From the NCBI GenBank assembly GCA_963837585.1, contig CAWINX010000003.1, forward strand, positions 496,001-560,000: 64,000 nt of DNA, in the 5' to 3' direction. Shown here one piece after another: positions 56,095-64,000 of this stretch. Every line of letters starts with the position of its first letter. The first letter of the stretch is position 1. The stretch comes from CAWINX01 sp963837585 (GTDB lineage Bacteria; Actinomycetota; Thermoleophilia; Solirubrobacterales; 70-9). The notes under the pieces are model-generated. The model was not told the DNA's origin. It worked only from the letters and a program-made list of their open reading frames with translations, and did not search any database. The position numbers and the translations under genes were made by a program.

Positions 56095-57241
56095 GTGCGC
56101 CGCCTGCTCGTCCTCGCCTCGGCGATGGTCTTTTTCGACGTCGTCTTCTACGCGGCGATCGCGCCGCTGCTGCCGACCTACGTCGCCGACTTCGGGCTCA
56201 GCAAGGCGCAGGCCGGCATCCTCACCGCCTCCTACGCGGCCGGGACGCTGCTTGCCTCGCTGCCGGCGGGGCTGGTCGCGGCGCGCTTCGGGCCGCGGCG
56301 CAGCGTCATCGCCGGCCTGCTGCTGCTCGGCGCCGCCAGCCTCGTCTTCGGCTTCGGCAAGCAGATCGCCCTGCTCGACGGGGCGCGCTTCGTCCAGGGG
56401 ATCGCCGGCGCGCTGATCTGGTCGGGGGCGCTGACCTGGCTCGTCACCACCGCCCCGCCGGAGCAGCGCGGCTCGGTGATCGGCACGGCGCTGGGGACGG
56501 CGGTCGCCGGCGCCCTGGTCGGCCCGGCGCTCGGCGCGATCGCCGCCTCGGTCGGGACCGAGGTCGTCTTCGGCTCGGTGATGGCGATCGCGGTGGTCTT
56601 CGCCCTCGTCGCCTCCCGCGTCCCCGACACCCGCGTCCCCGAGACGCAGGGCCTGCGCGAGGTCGTCGCGACGATGGTCAGCCGACCCGTCCTCACCGCG
56701 CTGGCCTTCGTCACCGTCCCCTCGCTGATGTTCGGCGCGATCGAGGTCCTGGTGCCGCTGCGGATCGACGAGCTGGGGGGCAGCCACGCCCTGATCGCGG
56801 CCGGCTTCATCGCCGGCGCCGCGCTGGAGGCGGTGCTGGCGCCGATCGCGGGGCGCTACTCCGACCGCGCCGGCCGCCGCGGCCCCTTCACGGTCGGGCT
56901 GACGATCTGCGCCCTGGCGATGGCGCGTGATCGCGGTCGCCGCGACGCTCGGCGTCGTGCTCGCCGCCCTCATCTGCACCTCGCTGGGGGCCGGCATCTG
57001 CTTCGCCCCGGCGCTCACCATGCTCTCCGAGGCGGCCGAGTCGACCGGCCTGCACCAGGGCTTCTCCGCCGGCCTCTCGAACATGGGCTGGGCGACCGGC
57101 CAGGTGATCGGCGGCGTCGCCGGCGGCGCCGCGGCGAGCATCGCCGGCAACGCCCTGCCGAGCTTCGCCATAGTCGCCCTCCTCCTCGTCACCGTCGCCT
57201 ACGCCCACCGCGTCCTGGCCCCGGCGCCCACTCCCGCCTGA
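56095..57241 (+). CDS. MFS transporter, one frameshift
   Basis: Start at the GTG 56095 (or TTG 56083). Twelve helices in two halves: LLVLASAMVFFDVVFYAAIA, then LLPTYVADFGLSKAQAGILT with the MFS loop LVAARFGPRRSVIAGLLLLG (a motif A variant), then RFVQGIAGALIWSGALTWLV (motif with GxxGA). The second half has LAPIAGRYSDRAGRRGPFTV. The frame slips near 56925 and ends with AESTGLHQGFSAGLSNMGWA and AIVALLLVTVAYAHRVL. A drug/metabolite efflux type is likely. Substrate unknown. Followed 29 bases later by repeat copies F and G. Confidence 0.85.
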
Positions 57242-57270
57242 ACGCCCGCCGATCCGCTCGCTCCCTCCCG

Positions 57271-57394
57271 CGGTGTAACGCGTTAGCGCGTTCTCTCAGC
57301 ACGCCTTACGCGGTTGCACCGCGAAGCGCGTGCACTCTCGCCCTCCGCGGTGTAACGCGTTTGCGTCCTGACAGCACGCCAACGCGTTACACCG
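57271..57394. repeat. palindromic repeat element, copies F and G (dimer)
   Basis: Copy F (57271-57321, slightly longer and degraded, TTACGCGGTTGCACCG in the right arm) and copy G (57348-57394) are 26 bp apart. The dimer fills the gap between the MFS stop (57241) and the lactone oxidase start (57404). Confidence 0.9.
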
Positions 57395-57403
57395 GGATAG
57401 CCT

Positions 57404-58784
57404 GTGGGCGTGAGCTCAGCGGGGGACGCGGAGGCGGGGACCTGGACAAACTGGGCGGGGGACCAGAGCTGCCGGCCGGCCGAGGTCGTCCGGCCTCGCA
57501 ATCGCGGACGAGCTGGCCGAGGTTGTCGCGCGCGCCGCCGAGGCGGGGCGGACGGTCAGCGTCGCCGGCTCCGGGCACTCCTTCACCGAGGCGGCGCTGA
57601 CCGACGGCACGCTGCTCGACGTCGGCGCGCTGAGCGGGGTGATCGACGCCGACCGCTCCTCCGGCCTGGTCAGGGTCGGGGGCGGGACGGTCCTCGCCGA
57701 CCTCAACGAGGAGCTGGCCCGGCTCGGGCTGGCGATGGAGAACCTCGGCGACATCGACCGCCAGACGATCGCCGGCGCGATCTCCACCGGCACCCACGGC
57801 ACCGGCGCCAAGCTGCGCAACATCTCCTCCCAGGTCGAGGCGATCGAGCTGGTCACCGGCGACGGCGCGGTGCGGGAGCTGCTGTCGAGAGCGATGGCCA
57901 GACGCCCCGGGAGCGCGGAAGCCCGCCACGCGCCCCGCGAAGGGGCCGACCCCGACCTGCTGCGCGCCGCCCGCGTCGGCCTCGGCGCGCTCGGCGCGAT
58001 CTCCGCGGTCACCCTGCGCTGCGTCCCCGCCTTCACCCTGCACCGCGTCGACGCGCCCTGCCCGACCGAGGAGGTCTTCGCCGCCTTCGACGAGCGCGCC
58101 GACGCCAACGACCACTTCGAGCTCTTCACCTTCCCCTACGCGGACAGCGCCCTCGTCCTCGAGCGCAACCGCACCGATGAGCCGCCCCGCCCGCGCGGTC
58201 GCGCCGCCGCCTACCTCAACGACATCGTGCTGGAGAACTGGGCGCTGGAGGCGCTCTCGGCGACCGGCAAGGCGCTGCCGCGGGCGATCCCGGCGCTCTC
58301 CCGCCTCGCCGCCCGCCTCGCCTCCGGCAGCAGGGCGACCGACCGCAGCGACCGGATCTTCGCCAACGAGCGCCGCGTCCGCTTCACCGAGATGGAGTAC
58401 GGCGTGCCGCGCGAGCACGGCCCCGAAGCGGCCCGCCGGGTGATCGAGTGGGTGCGCGCCAACCGCTACCCGGTCTTCTTCCCGATCGAGATGCGGGTGA
58501 CGGCGGGCGACGACGCCCTGCTCAGTCCCTCCCACGAGCGCGACACCGCCTACATCGCCGTCCACCAGTACCGGGGGATGGAGTGGCGCCCCTACTTCGA
58601 GGCGGTCGAGGAGATCATGAACGGCTACGGCGGCCGCCCCCACTGGGGCAAGCGCCACTTCCAGACGGCCGCGACCCTGGCGCCGCGCTACCCGCGCTGG
58701 GCCGACTTCCAGGCCGCCCGCGACCAACTCGACCCGCAGCGCACCTTCACCAACGCCTACGCGAACCGCGTCCTCGGTCCCTGA
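57404..58784 (+). CDS. FAD-dependent D-arabinono-1,4-lactone oxidase-type protein, one frameshift
   Basis: Begins at the GTG 57404, 9 bases after repeat G. TWTNWAGDQSCRPAEVVRP is the N-terminal family block. After a slip near 57500 follow VARAAEAGRTVSVAGSGHSF, RVGGGTVLADLNEELARLGL and RQTIAGAISTGTHGTGAKLR (FAD-binding; His available for covalent linkage). The C-terminal ALO domain is normal (MEYGVPREHG; YIAVHQYRGMEWRPYFEAVE; GRPHWGKRHFQTAATLAPRY). These enzymes oxidise aldonolactones or alditols. Convergent with the PLP enzyme gene, a neighbourhood common in actinobacteria. Confidence 0.87.
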
Positions 58785-58789
58785 CTCCG

Positions 58790-58906
58790 CGGTGTAACGC
58801 GTTGGCGTCCTGTCAGCACACCTACGCGTTGCACCCGGCTGGACGGGGCCCGCTTCCGCCGGTGTAACGCGTTGGCGTCCTGTCAGCACGCCTACGCGTT
58901 ACACCG
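58790..58906. repeat. palindromic repeat element, copies H and I (dimer)
   Basis: Copy H (58790-58837) and copy I (58860-58906) are 22 bp apart and lie between two convergent genes. H begins 5 bases after the lactone oxidase stop and I ends 1 base before the end of the PLP-enzyme gene. Copy I is the best match to the consensus: CGGTGTAACGCGTTGGCGT, loop, ACGCCTACGCGTTACACCG. Confidence 0.92.
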
Positions 58907-58907
58907 A

Positions 58908-60110
58908 CTAAAGGAACGCCTTGCCTTCGCCCCTATATGTGGGGACCTCGTCGACGACCCGGCCGCCCTCGACCAGGTAGAGGGTGTCGAAGCGTTCGCA
59001 CAGCTCGCCCGCCTTGGCGTGGCGCATGTAGACGCGGTCGCCGACCGCCAGCCCGGCCGCGGCGGCGCCGAGCAGCGGCGTCTGCACCTCGCCGGCGCCC
59101 TCCTCGGGGTCGAGTCGCAGCCCCGCCGGCAGCCAGGGGACCGGCAGCCGCCCCGCGTCGCCCGCGCCCGAGGCCAGGTAGCCGCCGCCGAGCGCCGTCG
59201 CCACCCCCGCCGCCGGCTTGCGCACGACCGGCAGCGCGAATCCCGCCGCCGGGGTCAGCTCGAAGCGGCTGTAGTGGTCGAAGAGGGCGGGGGCGTAGAA
59301 GCCCGAGCCCGCCGTCACCTCCGTCACCGCCTCCTCGGCGGCGGTCAGCTCGAGGCTGCCGGTGCCGCCGCCGTTGACGAACTCCAGGCTGGCGAACTCG
59401 CCGACCGCCGCGACGATCGCCCCCCGCCGTCGCATCAGCTCCTCCGCCGAGCGCCGCTGCATGAAGCGGATCGCCGCGCCCCGCGCCCGCCTCCCCGGCG
59501 GGCGGTCGCCGACCCCGGCGATCTGTCCCTCATAAGCCATCAGCCCGACCAGCTCCAGCTGCGGGCGCAGCGCGATCTCCTGTCCCAGCTCCACCGCCTG
59601 CTCCACCGTGTGCACGGGTGAGCGCTTCGGCCCGACCTTGAGCCGCCCGCCCAGCGTCCACCAGCTCGCGTCGACGTCGATGCAGACCCGCACCGGCGCC
59701 GCCCCCGGCCCCAGCACCGACTCGATCATCTCCAGGTGCTCGACGCAGTCGACCATCACGACCGGCGCCCCCTCCGGGCTCGCCACCGAGCGCAGCGCCA
59801 GCGCCTCCAGCGCCCCCAGGTCGGCGGTCGGGTAGGCGAGCAGCAGGTCCTCGAACCCCCCCTCGGCCAGCCACAGCGTCTCCGGCAGGGTGTAGGTCAT
59901 CAGCCCGGCGAAGCCCTCGTCCCAGGCCAGGACCCGCTCCAGCAGCGCCCGGCAGCGCAGCGACTTGCTCGCCACCCGCACCGGCTTGCCGCCCGCCCGC
60001 TCCAGCATCGCCGCCGCGTTCGCCCACATCGCGTCGAGGTCGACGAAGGCAAACGGCGCCTCCAGATCGGCGAAGACCTCCTCGTATCGCGCGTGCGACT
60101 GCTCCGGCAT
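58908..60110 (-). CDS. PLP-dependent alanine-racemase-fold enzyme (amino acid deaminase/aldolase type)
   Basis: 400 residues, intact. APFAFVDLDAMWANAAAMLE starts the type III PLP barrel, with the PLP lysine K49 in RVASKSLRCRALLERVL. VRVCIDVDASWWTLGGRLKV, LVGLMAYEGQIAGVGDRPPG and FVNGGGTGSLELTAAEEAVT follow. The metal/active-site C-terminal domain ends with VGDRVYMRHAKAGELCERFD. This is the DSD1/D-threonine aldolase-like group, which acts on D-amino acids. Neighbourhood with a lactone oxidase is recurrent in actinobacteria, but the joint pathway is not established here. Confidence 0.85.
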   Translation of the reverse strand: MPEQSHARYEEVFADLEAPFAFVDLDAMWANAAAMLERAGGKPVRVASKSLRCRALLERVLAWDEGFAGLMTYTLPETLWLAEGGFEDLLLAYPTADLGALEALALRSVASPEGAPVVMVDCVEHLEMIESVLGPGAAPVRVCIDVDASWWTLGGRLKVGPKRSPVHTVEQAVELGQEIALRPQLELVGLMAYEGQIAGVGDRPPGRRARGAAIRFMQRRSAEELMRRRGAIVAAVGEFASLEFVNGGGTGSLELTAAEEAVTEVTAGSGFYAPALFDHYSRFELTPAAGFALPVVRKPAAGVATALGGGYLASGAGDAGRLPVPWLPAGLRLDPEEGAGEVQTPLLGAAAAGLAVGDRVYMRHAKAGELCERFDTLYLVEGGRVVDEVPTYRGEGKAFL

Positions 60111-60157
60111 GCCTGCGAGCCTAACCCGGCGGAGCGACGGCTAAGGTTTTGGGGCCC

Positions 60158-60246
60158 GGAGAGGTGGCCGAGTGGCTGAAGGCACTCGCCTGCTAAGCGA
60201 GTAGGGGGCGCAAGCTCTCTCGAGGGTTCGAATCCCTCCCTCTCCG
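60158..60246 (+). tRNA. tRNA-Ser (anticodon GCT)
   Basis: The acceptor stem GGAGAGG pairs with CCTCTCC, discriminator G. The anticodon loop is CTGCTAA (GCT). The long variable arm is TAGGGGGCGCAAGCTCTCT-like, and the T arm contains GAGGGTTCGAATCCCTC. 89 nt, CCA not encoded. Decodes AGC/AGU. Confidence 0.95.
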
Positions 60247-60383
60247 CTCCCGCGCGGATAGCGGCGTCTGGCGGCGTCATCGGGGTTCCGCTGTGCAGAG
60301 CACTATCGGAACCCCTCTTCCTTGCCAGACTTGCTCTCCGCGCGGGAGTAAGAGGTGGGGAGGTGGCTCTCCAGGAACGGGAG

Positions 60384-61772
60384 TCAGGTTCGGGAACGCA
60401 CGACGACCCGCGCGCCGCGCGAGGGGATCATCGTCACGTTGCGGTGGCGGGCGCGCTCGGGGGCCGGGTCGTCGGCCTCCAGGTCGAGCCGCCGCGCCAT
60501 CGCCTCCAGCACCACCCGCTGCTCGGCCATCGCCAGCGCCGCGCCGAGGCAGCGGCGGATGCCGCCGCCGAAGGGGATCCACTCGTAGGTGCCCGGCTTG
60601 CGGTCGAGCCAGCGCTCGGGCTTGAACTCAAAGGGCTCGGGGTAGAGGTCCTCGCGGTGGTGCAGGAGCAGGATGCTGATCAGGACCGGCGTGTCGGCGG
60701 GCACCGCGTACTCGCCGAGCCGCCAGGGGAGCATCACCCGCCGCCCGACGATCGGGACCACCGGCCGCGAGCGCATCGTCTCGACGATCGTCGCCTCGAT
60801 CGCCTCCGCCGCCCCCTCCCCGGAGCGAACGGCCTCGACAAGCCGCTCGTGCGCGGGCGGCGTGCGCAGCAGGCGCTCCCACGCCCAGGCCAGCGAGTTC
60901 GCCGTCGTCTCGTGCCCGGCGAGGACGAGGGTGAGCAGCTCGTCGCGGATTTCGCCGTCGCTGAGCTCCTCGCCCTCCTCGGTCCGCGCCTGCAGCAGCA
61001 GCGAGAGGATGTCGCGGCGCTCGCCGAGGTCGTCGGAGCGCCGTCGCTGGGCGATCACCGCGTAGATCGGCGGGTCGATCAGCGCCAGGCCGGCGCGGGT
61101 GAAGCCGACCGGCTCCTCGCGGCGGACGTTCATCAGCTCGCCGATTTGGGCGACGGGCCAGGTCGAGACCGCGACCAGGCGCTTGGTGGTCTGGCGCAGG
61201 CGGTGCTCCGGCGTGCCGCGCCGCGGCCGCCCCTCGATGCCGAAGATGCCGGCCATGATCACGTCGAGGGTGATCGCCTGCATCCGCCCGGCCAGGGCGA
61301 AGGGACGCCCGACCGGCCAGCGGTCGATCTCCCGCTCGGCGGCGTCGGCGATCTTCTGCGCGTAGGCCTCGATCGCCTCGCCGTGGAAGGGGGGCAGCAG
61401 CAGTTTGCGCTGGCGCAGGTGGCGGTCGCCGAGCGCGGTCAGCACCGAGTTCGGCCCGACGATCGGGCGCAGCGGCGACTCCGCCGCCAGCGAGGGCGCC
61501 TGCTCGGGCTTCGCGGTGAACAGGGAGCGGACGTCGTCGGGGAGGCTGGTGACCACCAGCCCGTTCGGCTCGTCGGTCCGCATCGCGAAGACGTCGCCGA
61601 GTCGGCGGCGGGCGCCGAAGACGAACTCGATCTGGCGCTGGTTGAAGCGCAGCAGCTGCGCCAGCGGCGAGACCTGGACCAGCGGCGGCCGCGGCAGACG
61701 CGCCGCCTCGTCGGGCTCGATCGGGCCGGCCCCGACCGGGGAATCGCGCTCCACCGAGATCGTCTGGCTCAC
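60384..61772 (-). CDS. cytochrome P450
   Basis: 462 residues from the GTG at 61772. The I-helix oxygen-binding motif is TLVLAGHETTANSLAWAWER, the ExxR motif is IEATIVETMRSRPVVPIVGR, and the PERF-like stretch is FEFKPERWLDRKPG. The heme loop is WIPFGGGIRRCLGAALAMAE with the Cys ligand. No membrane anchor is seen, so it is a soluble bacterial class I type that needs ferredoxin and reductase. The substrate is unknown. Divergent from pyruvate kinase across 65 bp. Confidence 0.93.
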   Translation of the reverse strand: MSQTISVERDSPVGAGPIEPDEAARLPRPPLVQVSPLAQLLRFNQRQIEFVFGARRRLGDVFAMRTDEPNGLVVTSLPDDVRSLFTAKPEQAPSLAAESPLRPIVGPNSVLTALGDRHLRQRKLLLPPFHGEAIEAYAQKIADAAEREIDRWPVGRPFALAGRMQAITLDVIMAGIFGIEGRPRRGTPEHRLRQTTKRLVAVSTWPVAQIGELMNVRREEPVGFTRAGLALIDPPIYAVIAQRRRSDDLGERRDILSLLLQARTEEGEELSDGEIRDELLTLVLAGHETTANSLAWAWERLLRTPPAHERLVEAVRSGEGAAEAIEATIVETMRSRPVVPIVGRRVMLPWRLGEYAVPADTPVLISILLLHHREDLYPEPFEFKPERWLDRKPGTYEWIPFGGGIRRCLGAALAMAEQRVVLEAMARRLDLEADDPAPERARHRNVTMIPSRGARVVVRSRT

Positions 61773-61837
61773 GGGACGATTGTCACAGACCCGGGCGTTG
61801 AGTTTGTGTGTGTTCGTCACTCTCTACAGTCCTACGC

Positions 61838-63310
61838 GTGCAGGCAGATTCGACACCGGGGGCGTCGGGAGCGACCGGGTCCTCGGCGCCGCGCGCGTCC
61901 GGGCGCCGCACCAAGATCATCGCCACCGTCGGTCCCGCCACCTGGGAACCGGCCACGCTGGAGCGGCTGATCGCGGCCGGCGCCGACGTCCTGCGCCTCA
62001 ACTTCTCCCACGCCGACCGCGAGCGCCACGCCGCCACGATCGAGGCGATCCGCGCCGCCGCCGAGCGGGTCGGCCGCGAGGTCGCGGTGCTCGGCGACCT
62101 GCCGGGGGCGAAGCTGCGGATCGGCGAGCTGCGCGACGACGTCGCCGAGCTGGAGACCGGCATGCACGTGAAGCTGACGCCGCGCGAGGTCGAGGGGGAC
62201 GCCGAGACGATCCCCGTCCCCTGGCCCGGCGTCTCCACCCTCACCCCCGAGCAGCACGTCTACCTCGCCGACGGGGCGATCCGCCTGCGGGTCTGCGAGC
62301 CCGAGGACGGCGGAGTCGAGTGCGAGGTCGAGGTGGGGGGGACGCTCTCCTCGCATAAGGGGATGAACGTGCCCGGCGCGACCGCCGTCCCGAGCGGCGC
62401 CGACAACAACCTCGGCTGGGTCGAGTTCGCGGTCAGCCACGGCGTCGACCTGCTGGCGATCTCCTTCGTCTCCTCCGCCGCCGACGTCGAGGACATCGCC
62501 GAGCGCCTCCGCGACCTCGATTCCGACATCCCGCTGATCGCCAAGATCGAGAAGCAGCAGGCGGCCGCCAACTACGAGGAGATCATCCGCGCCGCCAGCG
62601 GCGGCATCATGGTCGCCCGCGGCGACCTCGGCATCGAGCTGCCGCTCGCCCAGGTCCCGGTCGTCCAGAAACGGCTGATCCGCGCCGCCGGCAAGCTCTC
62701 CAAGCCGGCGATCACGGCGACCCAGATGCTCGCCTCGATGGTCTCCTCGCGCCGTCCCACCCGCGCCGAGGTGACCGACGTCGCCAACGCGATCTTCGAC
62801 GGCACCGACGCGGTGATGCTCTCCGAGGAGACCGCGGTCGGCCAGAACCCGATCGACGCGGTGCGGGTGATGGACCAGATCGCCCGCGCCACCGAGCCCG
62901 ACCTCCCCTACGGCGAGTGGCTGTTTCGCCGCACCGACCAGGCGACCCAGGACGTCGCCGACTCGGTCGCCCAGAGCGCGGTCGGCGCGGTCTACCGCCT
63001 CGGCCTGGCGGCGATGGTCGTGCCGACCAGCAGCGGCCGCACCGCCCGGCTCGTCTCCGCCCATCGGCCCAACGTGCCGGTGCTGGCGATCTCGCCGCGG
63101 ATCGAGACGGTCCGCCGCCTCAACCTGCTCTTCGGGGTGACCGCGGTGCTGGGCGAATACACCGCCGACGTGCGCGAGCGCCTCGACGAGTGCGCGGCGC
63201 TCGCCGCCAAGCACGGCATCGCCAAGCCGGGCGAGCTGATCGCGATCACCGCCGGCCTGCCGGACCAGGGCCTGGGGACGAACCTCTTCGAGGTCCACCG
63301 GGTCCCCTGA
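61838..63310 (+). CDS. pyk: pyruvate kinase
   Basis: 490 residues from the GTG at 61838. RTKIIATVGPATWEPATLER (Arg/Thr start of the barrel), GADVLRLNFSHADRERHAAT, VLGDLPGAKLRIGEL, IPLIAKIEKQQAAANYEEII (catalytic Lys in KIEK), GGIMVARGDLGIELPLAQVP and DAVMLSEETAVGQNPIDAVR give all active-site blocks. The allosteric C-domain ends with TAGLPDQGLGTNLFEVHRV. It converts phosphoenolpyruvate and ADP to pyruvate and ATP. The first ~25 residues are a Ser/Ala-rich extension. Confidence 0.95.
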   Translation: MQADSTPGASGATGSSAPRASGRRTKIIATVGPATWEPATLERLIAAGADVLRLNFSHADRERHAATIEAIRAAAERVGREVAVLGDLPGAKLRIGELRDDVAELETGMHVKLTPREVEGDAETIPVPWPGVSTLTPEQHVYLADGAIRLRVCEPEDGGVECEVEVGGTLSSHKGMNVPGATAVPSGADNNLGWVEFAVSHGVDLLAISFVSSAADVEDIAERLRDLDSDIPLIAKIEKQQAAANYEEIIRAASGGIMVARGDLGIELPLAQVPVVQKRLIRAAGKLSKPAITATQMLASMVSSRRPTRAEVTDVANAIFDGTDAVMLSEETAVGQNPIDAVRVMDQIARATEPDLPYGEWLFRRTDQATQDVADSVAQSAVGAVYRLGLAAMVVPTSSGRTARLVSAHRPNVPVLAISPRIETVRRLNLLFGVTAVLGEYTADVRERLDECAALAAKHGIAKPGELIAITAGLPDQGLGTNLFEVHRVP

Positions 63311-63326
63311 GGGCCGGACCCGCAGC

Positions 63327-63373
63327 CGGTGCAACGCGTTGGCGTCCTGTCAGGACGCCTACGCGTTACACCG
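63327..63373. repeat. palindromic repeat element, copy J
   Basis: Left arm CGGTGCAACGCGTTGGCGT, loop CCTGTCAGG, right arm ACGCCTACGCGTTACACCG. It starts 16 bases after the pyruvate kinase stop and ends 39 bases before the thioesterase start. Confidence 0.92.
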
Positions 63374-63412
63374 CGCGTCACGGAGGTGTGCCGAATTAGG
63401 GTGCCGCGCACG

Positions 63413-63883
63413 ATGACCGACTTCGAAGCGATCGCGCAGGGGATGGGGCAGGCGGTGCCGTTCGCCGCCTTCCTCGAGCTGGAGATAACCAGCGTCGGCG
63501 ACGGCGAGGCCGTCGTCCGCCTCCCCGAGCGCCCGGAGCTGACCAACCACGTCGGCTCCCAGCACGCCGGCAGCCTCTTCACCGCCGCCGAGACCGCCTC
63601 CGGCGCGGCCTTCGTCGGCGCCTTCGCCGAGCGCCTCGGCGAGATCACGCCGCTCGCCCGCGCCGCCGAGATCGCCTACGAGAAGATCGCCAAGGGCCCG
63701 ATCGAGGCCACCGCCCGCCTCGGCGTCGCCAAGGCCGACGCCCTCGCCACCCTCGACGCCGAGGGCAAGGTCGAGTTCCCCTGCGAGGTCGAGCTGGCCG
63801 ACGCCTCCGGCGCCCGCGTCGCCACCGCGACCGTCCACTGGCACGTGCGGCTCAACAAGCCCGCCGAAGCCGGCGCCCCCTAG
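63413..63883 (+). CDS. hotdog-fold thioesterase (DUF4442/PaaI-like)
   Basis: 156 residues. PFAAFLELEITSVGDGEAVV, RLPERPELTNHVGSQHAGSL, FTAAETASGAAFVGAF and VEFPCEVELADASGARVATA fit the single hotdog domain with the helix after NHVGSQHAG. It probably hydrolyses an acyl-CoA of unknown type, as PaaI-like proteins do. It is followed by a tRNA gene 31 bases later. Confidence 0.82.
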   Translation: MTDFEAIAQGMGQAVPFAAFLELEITSVGDGEAVVRLPERPELTNHVGSQHAGSLFTAAETASGAAFVGAFAERLGEITPLARAAEIAYEKIAKGPIEATARLGVAKADALATLDAEGKVEFPCEVELADASGARVATATVHWHVRLNKPAEAGAP

Positions 63884-63914
63884 AATCGCCCTCCCGGGCC
63901 CAGCCCGGCAACCC

Positions 63915-63988
63915 GCGCCCGTAGCTCAGTTGGATAGAGCGTTGGTCTACGAAACCAAAGGTCACAGGTTCGAATCCTGTCGGGCGCG
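63915..63988 (+). tRNA. tRNA-Arg (anticodon ACG)
   Basis: The acceptor stem GCGCCCG pairs with CGGGCGC, discriminator G. The D arm has AGCTCAGTTGGATAGAGC, the anticodon loop is CTACGAA (ACG, read as ICG), and the T arm CACAGGTTCGAATCCTGT. 74 nt, no encoded CCA. Confidence 0.95.
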
Positions 63989-64000
63989 TACCATTTGTCT

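Noticed and set aside
60363..61970. 535-codon open frame opposite the P450 gene
   Set aside because: Shadow frame. The P450 motifs on the minus strand decide the strand.
61832..63334. 500-codon open frame opposite pyruvate kinase
   Set aside because: Shadow of pyk with low-complexity composition.

Overview
The window reads as chromosomal DNA of a GC-rich actinobacterium. The class Thermoleophilia (Solirubrobacterales-like) fits best. The reasons are the high GC, frequent GTG starts, secreted proteins with long Arg/Gly-rich C-terminal beta domains (RCC1 protein at 42990-44723, large secreted protein at 46041-48314), an excalibur-domain protein, and a CIRCE-controlled groES-groEL pair. The taxon is inferred from family resemblance; no marker gene settles it. 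Many conserved genes are broken by one- or two-base frame changes while their protein sequence continues in another frame. I read most of these as uncorrected assembly indels and annotate those genes end to end. True remnants (IS481 tail, glycosyltransferase tail, IS1595 transposase) are called pseudogenes.

Layout. (1) 1-2740: a DUF4236 gene, an excalibur-domain membrane protein and a small coiled-coil membrane protein. (2) 2765-23061: a surface-polysaccharide locus. It has two Wzx-type flippases, two polymerase/ligase-type membrane proteins, four glycosyltransferase-class enzymes including a WbaP-like initiating phosphoglycosyltransferase, a GDP-mannose 3,5-epimerase-like enzyme, an FkbM methyltransferase, a deacetylase-like protein, the full dTDP-rhamnose set (rmlA, then rmlDBC), a Fic protein inserted between them, and a secreted PslG-like glycosidase. 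(3) 23171-27588: a small toxin-antitoxin/defence-like island with a DUF4143 ATPase, an AbiEii-AbiEi pair in reversed order and an HTH-nucleotidyltransferase pair. It has AT-rich promoters, and a 51-bp duplication of the glycosidase 3' end lies at its inner boundary.

(4) 27607-38157: an Lhr-type helicase, a FIST plus GAF-GGDEF signalling pair, a CRP/FNR regulator next to a perfect 20-bp inverted repeat, a PCMT, an ASCH protein and an SRPBCC protein. (5) 38262-45921: CIRCE-groES-groEL, a 989-bp IS1595-type element with 15-bp inverted repeats, an NmrA-like oxidoreductase, a 7Fe ferredoxin with terminator, the RCC1 protein and an Mrp/ApbC ATPase. (6) 46041-64000: secreted proteins, cyclophilin, lactate-2-monooxygenase-like enzyme, PadR and ArsR regulators, MMPL transporter, K+ channel, MFS transporter, a lactone oxidase with a PLP racemase-fold neighbour, cytochrome P450, pyruvate kinase, a thioesterase, two tRNA-Ser and one tRNA-Arg.

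The most distinctive unexplained structure is a ~47-bp palindromic element present ten times between 32.2 and 63.4 kb. It is always just 3' of a gene and is often a dimer with a 22-26-bp spacer. I found no copy in the first 32 kb, the part occupied by the polysaccharide locus and the island.
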